A stretch of DNA of 64,000 nucleotides from Xanthomonas sacchari (lineage in GTDB: Bacteria; Pseudomonadota; Gammaproteobacteria; Xanthomonadales; Xanthomonadaceae): NCBI RefSeq assembly GCF_024266585.1, contig NZ_CP100647.1, positions 1,531,001 through 1,595,000 of the forward strand, in the 5' to 3' direction. Position numbers and translations under genes: made by a program. Shown here piece after piece: positions 45,614 through 55,503 of the stretch. How positions within the stretch are numbered: position 1 is the first letter of the stretch; every line of letters begins with the position of its first letter. A model generated the notes under the pieces. That model saw only the letters and a program-made list of their open reading frames with translations, was not told the DNA's origin and made no database searches.

Positions 45614-47704
45614 GTGATCGATCACAGCCGTCGTCGTTTTCTCGCCCGCGCGTCCCTGGCCCTGGGGGCCGGCGCGGCCATGCCGCTGGTGCCGGGCGTC
45701 ATCCGCAGTGCGCTGGCGGTGCCGCCGGCGCGCGTCACCGGCACGCTGCAGGACGTGCAGCACGTGGTGATCCTGATGCAGGAGAACCGCTCCTTCGATC
45801 ATTACTTCGGCTGCCTGCGCGGGGTGCGCGGCTATGGCGATCCGCGGCCGTTGCGGCTGCCCAGCGGCAAGCCGGTCTGGTACCAGCCCGAGCGCAAGGG
45901 CAGCGACCGTTACGTGCTGCCGTTCCGGCTCAACAGCCAGACCAGCAGCGCGCAGTGGATGAAGGATCTCAACCACGACTGGAAGGGCTCGCACGAGACC
46001 TGGAAGCACCACGACGCCTGGATCGCGCAGAAGAGTGCGATGAGCATGGGCCACTTCCAGCGCGAGGACCTGCCGTTCTACTACGCGCTGGCCGACGCCT
46101 TCACCCTCTGCGACGGCTACCACGCCTCGCTGTTCGGCCCGACCAATCCCAACCGCATGTACATGTTCACCGGCACCAGCGGCCTGAGCGTGGGCAACGA
46201 CGGCGAGCAGGCGGTGAACAACCGCGACGACGGCAACTGGACCGCGGACATGGCGCGCGACAATCCGCGCTTCCCCGGCTATACCTGGAGTACCTACTCC
46301 GAGCGCCTGCAGGCCGCGGGCATCAGTTGGCAGGTGTATCAGGAGTTCGACAACTACGGCGACAACAGCCATCCGTACTTCGCCAACTTTCGCAAGCTGG
46401 ACCGCGCCTCGCCGCTGTACCGCCGCGGCCGCGCGATCGTGCCCGGTTCCACTGCCGACAACGCCAAGGCCTCGCGCGGCGAGCACCTGGTCGCGGCGTT
46501 CGCGCGCGACGTGCGCGCCGGCACGCTGCCGCAGGTGTCGTGGATCGTCGCGCCGTACCTGCTCAGCGAGCATCCCGAAGCCACGCCGGCCTACGGCGAA
46601 TCCTTGAGCGCGCGCCTGCTGGAAGTGCTGGCGGCCTCGCCGGAGGTCTGGTCGAAGACGGTGTTCCTGATCAACTACGACGAGAACGACGGCTTCTTCG
46701 ACCACGTGCCGCCGGCGTTGCCGGCGATCCGGCCGGACCTGGGCGCCAGCAACGTGGACCTGCATGGCGAGGACTATCACGGCGTGCCGGTCGGCCTGGG
46801 GCCGCGGGTGCCGATGCTGGTGGTGTCGCCGTGGAGCCGCGGCGGCTGGGTGAACTCGCAGGTGTTCGACCACACCTCGGTGCTGCGTTTCCTCGAACGC
46901 CGTTTCGGCGTGATGGAGCCGAACATCAATCCGTGGCGCCGCGCCGTCGCCGGCGATCTGACCTCCACGCTGGATTTCGTCGGCCACGATCCGGCACCGG
47001 TGGCGTTGCCGGACACCCGCGACTACATCGCCCGTATCGACGCGACCGCGACGTTGCCGCCGCCGCAGCGTCCCGCGCAGCAGGTGCTGCCGGTGCAGGA
47101 ACCCGGCCAGCGCCCGGCGCGTGCGTTGCCCTACGATTTCGACGTGCGGCTGCAGGTGCAGGCGGATGCGCGGGTGCTGCGCATGCGCAACCGCGGCGAC
47201 GCTGGCGTGGCGCTCAATGCCTATGCCGACGATGGCATGGCCGGGCCCTGGTTCTACACGCTCGCCGCCGGCAGCGAGCTGCAGGATGCGCGCGCGTGGC
47301 GCGGCGATGCCGCCGATGCCGGCTACGCGTTGCGCTTGCACGGGCCCAACGGGTTTCTGCGCGAGTTCCATGGCGACGGGATCGGCGATGCCGGGCTGCA
47401 GGCGGAGGCCGACTACGATGCCGCTGCGCAGTGCCTGCTGCTGACGCTCGGCAATGCCGGCACGCAGCCGTGCACGCTGCGCGTGCGCGACGGGTATCGC
47501 GGCGATGGCGCCGAGCAGACGCTCACGCTGGCCGCCGGGGATCGCACCGTGCTGCGTCTGCCGTTGCAGGCGCAGCACCACTGGTACGACCTGACCATCG
47601 ACAGCGAGGCGTTTCCGCACTGGCGGCGGCGCCTGGCCGGGCATGTCGAAACCGGCCGTCCGAGCATGAGCGACCCGGCGATCGGCCGCGCGGTCGACGT
47701 GTAG
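45614..47704 (+). CDS. Tat-exported phosphocholine-specific phospholipase C
   Basis: About 696 residues from a GTG at 45614 (a TTG at 45596 would add six); neither start has a good ribosome site. The N-terminus SRRRFLARASLALG is a twin-arginine signal. Residues ~45-480 are the phosphoesterase domain (VVILMQENRSFDHYFG; NYDENDGFFDHVPP; TSVLRFLERRFGVMEPNINP), and residues ~510-696 contain two DUF756 repeats, the plan of PlcH/PlcN. These enzymes hydrolyse phosphatidylcholine to diacylglycerol and phosphocholine in the periplasm or outside. Possibly involved in phosphate acquisition. Confidence 0.9.
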   Translation: MIDHSRRRFLARASLALGAGAAMPLVPGVIRSALAVPPARVTGTLQDVQHVVILMQENRSFDHYFGCLRGVRGYGDPRPLRLPSGKPVWYQPERKGSDRYVLPFRLNSQTSSAQWMKDLNHDWKGSHETWKHHDAWIAQKSAMSMGHFQREDLPFYYALADAFTLCDGYHASLFGPTNPNRMYMFTGTSGLSVGNDGEQAVNNRDDGNWTADMARDNPRFPGYTWSTYSERLQAAGISWQVYQEFDNYGDNSHPYFANFRKLDRASPLYRRGRAIVPGSTADNAKASRGEHLVAAFARDVRAGTLPQVSWIVAPYLLSEHPEATPAYGESLSARLLEVLAASPEVWSKTVFLINYDENDGFFDHVPPALPAIRPDLGASNVDLHGEDYHGVPVGLGPRVPMLVVSPWSRGGWVNSQVFDHTSVLRFLERRFGVMEPNINPWRRAVAGDLTSTLDFVGHDPAPVALPDTRDYIARIDATATLPPPQRPAQQVLPVQEPGQRPARALPYDFDVRLQVQADARVLRMRNRGDAGVALNAYADDGMAGPWFYTLAAGSELQDARAWRGDAADAGYALRLHGPNGFLREFHGDGIGDAGLQAEADYDAAAQCLLLTLGNAGTQPCTLRVRDGYRGDGAEQTLTLAAGDRTVLRLPLQAQHHWYDLTIDSEAFPHWRRRLAGHVETGRPSMSDPAIGRAVDV

Positions 47705-48041
47705 CGGCTGCACTGGCATTCCGATACGTGGCCAGTTACTGGCTGAGCATGGATATTGCTGGAGCAGGACCTATAGGTAACGTGGCCGCTGCGGGGGCCG
47801 CTGTGATCCGGGTTCGCCAAGCGAGGCCATCGGCGCTTTGACCTTTCTGCAGTCGGGACTGAAGTCCCTCCCACAAGGATGGGGGCGGCCTTCGACGTCG
47901 CCGCCAGCAGGTGCGCATGACGCCCGGCGATGCACCGGCGGTGGCAGCAGATTCGGCTGCGATCCGTTCGAGTGCATGCGATTCTGGAACGATGGCCAGT
48001 GCTGCATGGTCATCCTCGCGCCCTGCATGTTCGCCGCGCTC
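47705..48041. repeat. gap with a REP palindrome, no gene
   Basis: Between the phospholipase gene and the TonB receptor terminator there is no supported gene. GCAGTCGGGACTGAAGTCCC followed by TCCCACAAGG at about 47850-47879 is a REP copy. Nothing else is visible. Confidence 0.7.
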
Positions 48042-48080
48042 CCAAAAACAAACGCCGCCGCTGCAAGAGCAGCGGCGGCG
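48042..48080 (-). terminator. Rho-independent terminator of the TonB receptor gene
   Basis: Read on the minus strand, a 12-bp GC stem (CGCCGCCGCTGC / GCAGCGGCGGCG, loop TCTT) is followed by TTTGTTTTTGGG. It begins 32 bases after the receptor stop. Confidence 0.9.
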
Positions 48081-48112
48081 CGTGATGCCTTCCCTGGCAG
48101 TGTCGCGTCGGC

Positions 48113-50422
48113 TCAGAACTTGCCGCTGAAGGTGACGAAGAACTGGCGCGGCGCGCCGGCCATCAGCGTCTGGTTGTAGCCGTTGGGGTCGGAGACGACG
48201 TAGCCGTTGGTGCCGACGGTGGCGAAGTAGCGCTTGTCGAACAGGTTGGTGACGTTCGCGCTCAGGCCCAGGTTCTGGAACATGCCGACCTGGCCGAAGT
48301 CGTAGCCGGCGCTCAGGTCGAAACGCCAGTAGCTGGGCACCGACGAATCGTTGAGGTAGCTGATGTAGCGGCGGCCGGTGTACTTGCCGTCCAGCGAGGC
48401 GTGCCAGCCGGCGTTCTCGTAGGCCAGGCTGCTGGAGAACATCCACTCGGGGATGCCGACCACGCGCTTGCCGGAGGTGGCCACCACGCCGCCGTTGAGG
48501 TAGTCGTCCTGGTAGGTCGAGTCGTCGTAGGACAGCGAGTTCAGCCAGCGCAGCTGTTCGATCGGGCGCCAGATCACCGCCAGGTCGGCACCCTGGCTAC
48601 GCACCGAACCGACGTTGTTGAGCGTGGCCGAGCAGGTCTGGATCGCGCTGCACGGCGAGGTCACCAGCAGGCGGTCGTCGAAGGTGGTGTGGTACAGCGC
48701 CAGCGACGCTTCCACGCCGGCGCCGCGCACGCGGTAGCCCAGCTCGTAGGTCTGCGCGGTCTCCGGCTCCAGCGAGCCCTTGATCGCGTTGAAGGCGGCC
48801 TGCGATTCCTGGAACGGGGTGAAGCCGAAGCCGGCCATGTTCTTGTTGTAGGAGGCGTAGACCTCCTGGTGCTCGTCGATCTTGAAGTTCGCGCCCACCT
48901 GCGGCAGCAGGTCCGAGTCGGCCTTGATCTCGCCGGCGGCATTGGACGCGGACGGCACCTGCGACTGCGCGGTGGTGTCGACGATCAGCTTCTTGGCGCC
49001 GAAGTTCAGGGTCAGGCGCTCGTCCAGCAGGTGCAGCGTGTCCTGCGCGTACACCATGGTGGTGTCGGTGTCGTAGTGCTGGGCGAAGCCGCGCGCGAAC
49101 AGGGTGCCGTTCTTGTTGAAGTAGTACAGATCGGTGAACGGACCGTCGAGCAGGAAGTAGTTGCGCTCCTGCACGGTCTTGGCGTTCTGGTACCAGCCGC
49201 CGATCTCGATCTCGTTGCCGGCCACGGTGAAGTTCAGCGAGCCGGTGACGCCATGGCGGTTGAGGCGGTAGTCGGTGGTGCGCATCGACAGCGGCACGCT
49301 GGCCGAGGACGCGACGTACGGCGTGGTCCACTGACCTTCGCCGTTGTTGTCGTGGTAATAGCCGGTCAGGTTCAGCGTGGCGCTGCCGCCGAGGTTGAAC
49401 GTGCCGCTGAGCGCGGCCAGGTTGTCGCGGCGCAGGCCGGCACCGGAGTAGTAGGACGCATCGGCCTTGCTGTAATCGGCGGGCAGGCCATTGAGGCTGG
49501 CCGGGTAGCTGCCGTTGCCGTTGAGCGCGTTGGCGATCTGCACCGCGCTGTTCCAGTCCGGCATCAGGTAGTCCCAGTCCCAGCCGAGGACCCGCTGCGA
49601 GGTCAGCGACAGGTCCATGATGTCGTATTCCTTGCGGTGCGAGCTGTCCAGGTACAGGCTGACCCGGTTGCCGTCGCCCCACTGGTACAGCGCCTTGGCG
49701 TTGGCCTGGTTGTACTCGTTGTTGCCGTAGCCCTTCCACTTGTCCATTTCGCCGTGCACCAGCGAGGTGTACAGCGAGAAGCCGTGGATGTCGCCGGTGT
49801 CGCCACGCAGGTAGGTGCGGCGGGTGCTGTCGGAGCCGAGGGTCTGGCTGAAGCGGAAGCCGGCGTCGGCATCCGGATCGGCGGAGTAGTAGCGCACGGT
49901 GCCGCCGAGGTTGCTGCTCGAGGGCGTGCCCAGCCCGCCGGCGCCCTGCGCCAGTTCCACCGAGGCCACGTTCTCGGAAATGATCGCGCGGGTCACCTGC
50001 AGGCCGTCGCTGACGCTGTAGCTCATGTTGCCCAGCGGCACGCCGTCCAGGGTGAAGCCGAGCCGGCTCTGGTCGAAGCCGTGCAGGCTGATCGCGGTGG
50101 ACCATTCGTAGGCGCCGAACGGGTCGGCCGACTGGAACTGCACGCCGGGCAGCTTGTCCAGCACCTTCAGCGCGCTGGTGCCCGGGGTGGCGATTCCGAT
50201 GTCCTCACGGGTGATGCGCTGCACCTGGCGGGTGGTGCCGCTGGACACGACGGTGATCGCGTCGAGCATCGTGGCATCGTTGCCGCTCGCACTGGCCGCC
50301 GCATCGGCGGTGGCGGTGGCGGCGGCCGGGGCGGTCTCGGCCAGCGCGGCGAAGGCCGGCAGGGCGGACGCGACGGCGAGCACCAGCGCGTGCGGGCGCA
50401 AGGATCTGGAAGTGGGGGTCAT
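48113..50422 (-). CDS. TonB-dependent outer membrane receptor
   Basis: 769 residues. Signal peptide ([17 protein letters not shown]), then an Ala/Thr-rich stretch and a TonB-box-like DAITVVSSG near residue 55. The plug ([37 protein letters not shown] read in part as [10 protein letters not shown]) is followed by a 22-strand barrel ending [10 protein letters not shown], with aromatic terminal residue as required for barrel assembly. [20 protein letters not shown] resembles receptors for carbohydrates or siderophores; the ligand is unknown. Convergent with the phospholipase gene and ended by a clear terminator. Confidence 0.92.
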   Translation of the reverse strand: MTPTSRSLRPHALVLAVASALPAFAALAETAPAAATATADAAASASGNDATMLDAITVVSSGTTRQVQRITREDIGIATPGTSALKVLDKLPGVQFQSADPFGAYEWSTAISLHGFDQSRLGFTLDGVPLGNMSYSVSDGLQVTRAIISENVASVELAQGAGGLGTPSSSNLGGTVRYYSADPDADAGFRFSQTLGSDSTRRTYLRGDTGDIHGFSLYTSLVHGEMDKWKGYGNNEYNQANAKALYQWGDGNRVSLYLDSSHRKEYDIMDLSLTSQRVLGWDWDYLMPDWNSAVQIANALNGNGSYPASLNGLPADYSKADASYYSGAGLRRDNLAALSGTFNLGGSATLNLTGYYHDNNGEGQWTTPYVASSASVPLSMRTTDYRLNRHGVTGSLNFTVAGNEIEIGGWYQNAKTVQERNYFLLDGPFTDLYYFNKNGTLFARGFAQHYDTDTTMVYAQDTLHLLDERLTLNFGAKKLIVDTTAQSQVPSASNAAGEIKADSDLLPQVGANFKIDEHQEVYASYNKNMAGFGFTPFQESQAAFNAIKGSLEPETAQTYELGYRVRGAGVEASLALYHTTFDDRLLVTSPCSAIQTCSATLNNVGSVRSQGADLAVIWRPIEQLRWLNSLSYDDSTYQDDYLNGGVVATSGKRVVGIPEWMFSSSLAYENAGWHASLDGKYTGRRYISYLNDSSVPSYWRFDLSAGYDFGQVGMFQNLGLSANVTNLFDKRYFATVGTNGYVVSDPNGYNQTLMAGAPRQFFVTFSGKF

Positions 50423-50703
50423 CGAAAGTCACCAATCATGAGGGAGAGACGTTCCGGACCTGCCGCGCGGGGCGCGGGCAGCCGGCACCGGGCCGGTACG
50501 CGGCCCGCCCGCCACGATGCAACGGTTTTGTGAAGGTTTCGGGGCGGTTCGGTGTCGGCTGTAGGACAGCGCGCGGACCGCGGGTGATGGCGATCACCGC
50601 GTGTCCCGGCCTTGCCGTGCGGTGGGTACTTGCGACGACGTGCGGCATCGCGGCGCCGGTGGCGCGACGTATGATGCCGGGCCTGCCACCGCCGCCGCCT
50701 TCG

Positions 50704-51597
50704 ATGAAGCTCGCCATCCTGTCCCGCAACACCAAGCTGTACTCGACCCGGCGCCTGGTCGAGGCCGGCCGCGAACGCGGGCACACGGTGCGGGTGCTGG
50801 ACCCGCTGCGCTGCTACATGCGCATCGCCGCCGGCGCCTTCACCATGCATTACAAGGGCAAGCCGATCACCGGCTACGACGCGGTGATCCCGCGCATCGG
50901 CAATTCGGTGACCCGCTACGGCACCGCGGTGCTGCGGCAGCTGGAGATGATGGGGGTGTGCACGCCCAACCCGTCCGACGCGATCCTGCGCGCGCGCGAC
51001 AAGCTGCGCGCGCACCAACTGCTGGCGGCCAAGGGCATCGACATGCCGATGACCGTGTTCGGCGACAACCCGGACGACACCGGCGACCTGCTGTCCATGC
51101 TCGGCCCGCCGCCGCATGTGGTGAAGTTGAACGAGGGCACCCAGGGCACCGGGGTGATCCTGACCGAGAAGGCCAGCGCCTCGCGCGGCGTGGTCGAGGC
51201 GTTGCGCGGGCTGTATGCGAATTTCCTGGTGCAGGAGTTCATCGGCGAGGCCGAGGGCGCCGACCTGCGCTGCTTCGTGGTCGGCAACCAGGTGGTGGCT
51301 GCGATGCGCCGCACCGCGCCGGAGGGCGACTTCCGCTCCAACCTGCATCTGGGCGGCACCGCCGAGCGCACCGCGGCCAGCCGCGGCGAGCAGGAGGTAG
51401 CGGTGCGCTCGGCCAAGGCGCTGGGCCTGGGCGTGGCCGGCGTGGACCTGATCCGCTCGCGGCGCGGCCCGCTGGTGCTGGAGGTCAACTCCACGCCGGG
51501 CCTGGAGGGCATCGAGACGGTGTGCGGGCTGGATATCGCCGGCAAAGTCATCGAGCACCTGGAAGCCTGCCTGAAGCGAAAGAAATCAGTGGCTTAG
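50704..51597 (+). CDS. rimK: RimK-like ATP-grasp glutamate ligase
   Basis: 297 residues, the size of E. coli RimK (300), which adds glutamates to the C-terminus of ribosomal protein S6 and can make poly-alpha-glutamate. The ATP-grasp fold shows [59 protein letters not shown] (nucleotide and metal region) and [20 protein letters not shown]. Regulation is not visible. It is followed by a short region with a terminator. Confidence 0.9.
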   Translation: MKLAILSRNTKLYSTRRLVEAGRERGHTVRVLDPLRCYMRIAAGAFTMHYKGKPITGYDAVIPRIGNSVTRYGTAVLRQLEMMGVCTPNPSDAILRARDKLRAHQLLAAKGIDMPMTVFGDNPDDTGDLLSMLGPPPHVVKLNEGTQGTGVILTEKASASRGVVEALRGLYANFLVQEFIGEAEGADLRCFVVGNQVVAAMRRTAPEGDFRSNLHLGGTAERTAASRGEQEVAVRSAKALGLGVAGVDLIRSRRGPLVLEVNSTPGLEGIETVCGLDIAGKVIEHLEACLKRKKSVA

Positions 51598-51661
51598 TCG
51601 CGACTTTGGCCGCCTGTTCTGGCTTAACGCCGGTTTAATTCGGCGCTGCGTATGCTTCATC

Positions 51662-51745
51662 GGACCGCAGCTCTGCCCTCCTCAGCAGGAACGGTCATCG
51701 GGATAGAACTTTCGGCCCAGGCAGCCCTGCTGCCTGGGTCTTTTT
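51662..51745 (+). ncRNA. candidate small RNA upstream of the terminator after rimK
   Basis: Between the rimK stop and the terminator lies ~80 bases with a TATGCT -10-like box at 51651-51656 and a C-rich hairpin loop (CTGCCCTCCTCAGCAG). This could be a short stand-alone transcript. The -35 spacing is poor, so it may just be the rimK 3' end. Confidence 0.25.
51716..51745 (+). terminator. Rho-independent terminator
   Basis: CCCAGGCAG (51716-51724), loop CCCTG, CTGCCTGGG (51730-51738), then TCTTTTT. It ends the rimK transcript or the candidate small RNA. Confidence 0.92.
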
Positions 51746-51847
51746 GTTGGGTGATCCCCCCGTTCTCCCCCTCGCGGCCGCTGCTTGCGGCGGTGTTTGA
51801 GCGGGGGCTACATTGCCGAGGTGCGTCCAATCTGCGAGGGGAAGGGG

Positions 51848-52306
51848 ATGAAACGGTCGATGGCGTTGGTGCTGGGCATGTTCCTGGCGTGCGCGGCGGT
51901 GGCTGCGCCCAAAGGTGAGGCGCCCATGAACGTGAAGAAAGCGTTCGCGCAGCAACTCAGTACAATTCGGCAGCAGTTGAACGACGGCAAGACCTATTCC
52001 GAAATCAATGCTGACGATCGCAGCAAGGTCGAAGCGGCATTGGCGCGGATGGCTGCGATACTCGATGCCCACCCGGACGTGGAGACCTTGAAAGAGGAGC
52101 AGAAGGTTGCGTTGTTCAACGATCAGGAAACGGTGAATACGTTGTTGACCAAGGCGGCAGCGGACAGCCGGATGGTGTGCAGGCGCGAGGCGGTCACCGG
52201 CTCGCTGCGCACCACCACGCAATGCAGGACCGTGGCGGAGCGCCGCCGCGACAACGAGGATGCGCAGGAACTGATGCGGCGCAATCCAACTGGCAAGTAC
52301 GACTGA
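51848..52306 (+). CDS. small secreted protein of unknown function
   Basis: 152 residues with a signal peptide (MKRSMALVLGMFLACAAVAA). The mature part is helical and charged, with residues ~30-100 rich in Lys/Glu/Ala (FAQQLSTIRQQLNDGKTYSE; ALARMAAILDAHPDVETLKE) and two Cys (MVCRREAV, TTQCRTVAE) that may form a disulfide. I do not recognise the family; the sequence suggests a xanthomonad-restricted periplasmic protein. AAGGGG precedes the ATG. It lies eight bases before the response regulator gene, so it is probably in its operon and may take part in sensing. Confidence 0.75.
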   Translation: MKRSMALVLGMFLACAAVAAPKGEAPMNVKKAFAQQLSTIRQQLNDGKTYSEINADDRSKVEAALARMAAILDAHPDVETLKEEQKVALFNDQETVNTLLTKAAADSRMVCRREAVTGSLRTTTQCRTVAERRRDNEDAQELMRRNPTGKYD

Positions 52307-52314
52307 CGGGGTAA

Positions 52315-52998
52315 ATGTTGGTGCGAATTCTAGTGATCGAAGACAACAGCGACATCGCTGCCAATCTCGGCGACTACCTCGAGGATCGCGGTCATACCGT
52401 CGATTTCGCCGCCGATGGCGTCACTGGCCTGCATCTGGCGGTGGTGCACGAGTTCGATGCGATCGTGCTCGATCTCAACCTGCCGGGCATGGACGGGATC
52501 GAGGTCTGTCGCAAGCTGCGCAACGAAGCGCGCAAGCAGACCCCGGTGCTGATGCTCACCGCGCGCGATTCGCTGGACAACAAGCTCGCCGGCTTCGATT
52601 CCGGCGCCGACGACTATCTGATCAAGCCGTTCGCGCTGCAGGAAGTGGAAGTGCGGCTCAACGCGCTGTCGCGCCGCGGCAAGGGCGTGCATACCCGGGT
52701 GCTGGAGACCGGCGACCTGGAATACAACCTGGATACGCTGGAAGTGCGCCGCCAGGGCAAGCTGCTGCAGCTCAACCCCACCGCGCTGAAGATCCTGCAG
52801 GCGCTGATGGAAGCCGCCCCCGCGGTGGTGACCCGGCAGGAGCTGGAAACCCGCGTGTGGGGCGAGGAACTGCCCGATTCCGATTCCCTGCGCGTGCACA
52901 TCCACGGCCTGCGCGCGGTGGTGGACAAGCCGTTCGACGTGCCGATGATCCAGACCCGCCACGGCATCGGCTACCGCATCGCCGCGCCCGATGCCTGA
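52315..52998 (+). CDS. OmpR-family response regulator
   Basis: 227 residues. Receiver domain with the acidic pocket at ED (9-10), phosphoacceptor Asp53 (IVLDLNLPGMD) and Lys104 (LIKPFAL). Residues ~130-225 are a winged-helix DNA-binding domain (LNPTALKILQALMEAAPAVV; RVHIHGLRAVVDKPFD; TRHGIGYRIA). It is phosphorylated by the next gene's kinase, whose start overlaps by eight bases. The pairing near the pil locus resembles ColRS of Xanthomonas citri as I remember it, but I do not name it on that basis. Confidence 0.92.
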   Translation: MLVRILVIEDNSDIAANLGDYLEDRGHTVDFAADGVTGLHLAVVHEFDAIVLDLNLPGMDGIEVCRKLRNEARKQTPVLMLTARDSLDNKLAGFDSGADDYLIKPFALQEVEVRLNALSRRGKGVHTRVLETGDLEYNLDTLEVRRQGKLLQLNPTALKILQALMEAAPAVVTRQELETRVWGEELPDSDSLRVHIHGLRAVVDKPFDVPMIQTRHGIGYRIAAPDA

Positions 52999-54325
52999 AG
53001 CGCCGGCGTTGCCGCGGGTGGTACGGCGGCGCGGGCGCTACCGCCGCCGCCTCCGCAGCCGCATCATCCTCTCCTTCGTGCTGTTGGGCTTCGGCCTGAC
53101 CGCGCTGTTCGCGTTCGCCACCAACTGGGCGCGCGCGCGCGTGGAGAACCAGCTGGTCGAGGATGTGATGAACCGCAATCTGGAAGCGTCCTGGCGCAGC
53201 TACGTGGCCAGCGGTGGGCGCAACCTGGCGATTCCGGTCCAGCAGATGAAGGGCTTTGTCTATCGCCCCGACAAGCTGGATGGCCTGCGTCGCGATTTCC
53301 CGGAGTGGGAGCGTCTGAGCGACGGCATCCACATGATGTCGGGCACCGACGCGGACGGCAAAGCGTTCGCCTACAAGGTCGGCGTGCGCAAGACCCCGGA
53401 CGCCTGGTTCTTCATGGCCTACGATCTGACCCAGACCATGCAGGGCGAGGTGCAGCTCAAGCGCACCCTGATCCTGTCGGTGCTGGTGTTCAGCGCATTG
53501 TCGCTGGTGATCGGCTGGTGGTCGGCGTCGCGGGTGATGCGGCCGGTGTCGGACCTGGCCGCGCGCTTGCGCGCCTATCGCGGCAGCAGCGATCCCAAAC
53601 CGCTGGCGCCGCACTTTCCCGACGATGAGGTCGGCCAGCTGGCCGAGGCGCTGGACGACTATTCGGCGCGCCTGACCGAGGTGGTGCAACGCGACCGCGA
53701 GTTCAACGCCGACGTCAGCCACGAGTTGCGCACGCCGCTGGCGGTGATCCGTGGCGCCACCGAACTGCTGCTGACCCGTCCCAACCTCGACGAGAAGGTG
53801 CTGCAGCGCCTGCAACGCATCCAGCGCGCCGAACAGCAATGCAGCGACCTGATCGGGTCGCTGCTGTTGCTGTCGCGCAACGAGCGCGGGCAGGGGCACA
53901 GCAACGTCGCCAAGGTCGCCGAGCAACTGATCGACTCGCATCGCGCGCAGCTGGGCGGCAAGCCGTTGCAACTGCTGCTGGAGGGCGAGCGCAACCTGAC
54001 CATCGACGCGCCGGAATCGGCGTTGTCGGTGGCGCTGGGCAATCTGATCGGCAATGCGGTCAAGTACACACAGGAAGGCCAGGTCGTGGTGCGCGTCCTG
54101 AGCGATGCGGTGCAGGTGATCGACTCCGGCCCCGGCCTGAGCGAGGAGGACGCGGCCAAGCTGTTCCAGCGCGGCTATCGCGGCACCCATGCCGGGCATT
54201 CGCAGGGCGGCGGCATCGGCCTGTCGATCGTCAGTCGCCTGTGCGACCTGTACGGCTGGCAGGTCAACGTGCGCCCGGGCGCCACCAAGGGCGTGGTGGC
54301 GACGCTGTGGTTCAAACCGGCGTGA
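52991..54325 (+). CDS. membrane sensor histidine kinase
   Basis: 444 residues. TM1 (IILSFVLLGFGLTALFAFAT, residues ~25-44), a periplasmic sensing domain of ~120 residues, TM2 (LILSVLVFSALSLVIGWW), a HAMP linker (SASRVMRPVSDLAARLRAYR), the H-box DVSHELRTPLAVIRG and an ATPase domain with N-box GNLIGNAVKYTQEG and G-boxes VIDSGPGLSEED and GGGIGLSIVSRL. It pairs with the upstream regulator. The signal is unknown; the periplasmic domain has no ligand motif I recognise. Confidence 0.92.
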   Translation: MPEAPALPRVVRRRGRYRRRLRSRIILSFVLLGFGLTALFAFATNWARARVENQLVEDVMNRNLEASWRSYVASGGRNLAIPVQQMKGFVYRPDKLDGLRRDFPEWERLSDGIHMMSGTDADGKAFAYKVGVRKTPDAWFFMAYDLTQTMQGEVQLKRTLILSVLVFSALSLVIGWWSASRVMRPVSDLAARLRAYRGSSDPKPLAPHFPDDEVGQLAEALDDYSARLTEVVQRDREFNADVSHELRTPLAVIRGATELLLTRPNLDEKVLQRLQRIQRAEQQCSDLIGSLLLLSRNERGQGHSNVAKVAEQLIDSHRAQLGGKPLQLLLEGERNLTIDAPESALSVALGNLIGNAVKYTQEGQVVVRVLSDAVQVIDSGPGLSEEDAAKLFQRGYRGTHAGHSQGGGIGLSIVSRLCDLYGWQVNVRPGATKGVVATLWFKPA

Positions 54326-54362
54326 GCCGACGCCTCCTCAGGATGACCGTAGGAGTCAACTG

Positions 54363-55286
54363 TCATGCCCCAGCGATAACCGGAGGAGCGTACGGTGCCT
54401 GATCGCGCGCGATGGCATTGAGCCAGCGCAGGAACTTGTGCATGCAGGCGACGATGGCGACCTTGGCCGGCTTGCCGGCCGCGCGCAAGCGCGCGTAGGT
54501 GTTGGCCAAGGGGGATTTGGCGCGGATGCTGGCCCAGGTGGCCATGTACAGCACGCCTCGCACGTCGGCACGGCCGCCTTTGATGCGACGTTGGCCTTTC
54601 CAGCAGCCGCTGTCGTGATTGAACGGGGCCAGCCCGACCAGGGCGGCGAGCTTGCGTGGCGGCAGCGTGCCCAGCTCTGGCAACCGCGCGGCCAGCACTG
54701 CGCGCAGGATCGTGCCGAGCCCAGGTACCTTGGGCAAGCTCGAGCAGGTCTTGCCCTGCTGCTCGATCTCCTGCGTCAATGTCTGGATCTGCTGGTTCAG
54801 CAGGGCGATCACCTCTCGGCAGCGGTGTTGCACCTTGGCGCTGGTGATGTGTTCCAGGCGCCGCCGATGGGCATCGCGCTGGCCCACCAGGGTGGCACGC
54901 AGGTCCAACAGTTCGCGAAGAGACTGCTGGTGCTCGGGCACCACGGTCGTGGGCGTGGTCGGGATGTGCTGGGCGGCGATGGCCAGCAGGCGCGCGTCCA
55001 GGGCGTCGGTCTTGGCCTGCAGGCCCAAGGCTTGGGCTAGCTTGCGCGGACGATCGGCGGCCATCCGTACTGCCGGCAGGGCCGCCTCTCGGAGCACCCG
55101 CAGCACGGCATGTTCGTAGCCGCCACTGGCTTCCAGCAAGATCCGCTCGCAGCCCAGCTCCACCAGGCGTTGGGCCAGCACACGCTGCCCCTGTGGCGTA
55201 TTGGGTTGGGTCCAGGCCTGCTCGTCCGGCAGGACATGAATGACCAGTTCGGCCTTGGATACATCGATCCCGACATAGCGCCGCAT
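54363..55286 (-). CDS. IS110-family DEDD transposase (serine-dependent recombinase)
   Basis: 307 residues. The N-terminal RuvC-like DEDD domain shows YVGIDVSKAELVIHV, LLEASGGYEHAV and TDALDARLLAIAA. The C-terminal Transposase_20 domain has KVPGLGTILRAVLAARLPEL, LAALVGLAPFNHDSGCWKGQ with the catalytic Ser, and GGRADVRGVLYMATWASI. In the family it catalyses RNA-guided excision and insertion. The ATG at 55286 follows an AACGT context without a strong ribosome site. The gene looks intact, so the element may be active. Confidence 0.93.
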   Translation of the reverse strand: MRRYVGIDVSKAELVIHVLPDEQAWTQPNTPQGQRVLAQRLVELGCERILLEASGGYEHAVLRVLREAALPAVRMAADRPRKLAQALGLQAKTDALDARLLAIAAQHIPTTPTTVVPEHQQSLRELLDLRATLVGQRDAHRRRLEHITSAKVQHRCREVIALLNQQIQTLTQEIEQQGKTCSSLPKVPGLGTILRAVLAARLPELGTLPPRKLAALVGLAPFNHDSGCWKGQRRIKGGRADVRGVLYMATWASIRAKSPLANTYARLRAAGKPAKVAIVACMHKFLRWLNAIARDQAPYAPPVIAGA

Positions 55287-55501
55287 AGACGTTCTCCGCA
55301 GTAGACTCAGGAACGAGAGCACTCCTGCCGATGCCCATGCTTGTGGAGTTCGAGCTCGCGACTCGGGCAACTGTTCGGGCTGATGAGGCAGGAGATACGG
55401 GGTGCGGCGGCGCTGACTCCTACTCGTGCTTGCTGGCACTGCGGCTAAACGGCCTGCCGCACTCCGCTCTCACCTATAACGATAGACCCTCATTTGACAC
55501 A
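55287..55501 (-). ncRNA. candidate bridge RNA region of the IS110 element
   Basis: The 215 bases between the 5' end of the element and the transposase start are where IS110-group elements encode their bridge RNA. Read on the minus strand this segment contains GTAGGAGTCA (from 55423 down to 55414). Its first seven bases match the left half of the interrupted REP target, and all ten match the left junction at 54349-54358. Guide loops were not folded. Confidence 0.45.
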
Positions 55502-55503
55502 AG

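Larger units (their letters stand above)
54354..55501 (-). mobile_element. IS110-family insertion sequence inserted in a REP
   Basis: Joining the left flank CCGTAGGAG to the right flank CGGCTTCAGCCGCGACC rebuilds an intact REP like that at 19675, which sets the element ends to within two bases around a shared AG core. The length is about 1.15 kb. It has no long terminal inverted repeats and no target duplication beyond the core, as usual for IS110. One DEDD transposase gene fills it, with ~215 non-coding bases upstream of the gene and about ten downstream. Confidence 0.85.

Noticed and set aside
52315-54325. Firm naming of the two-component system as ColRS/VgrRS
   Set aside because: Synteny near pil genes is suggestive from memory, but I see no ExxE iron motif in the periplasmic domain and could not align it.
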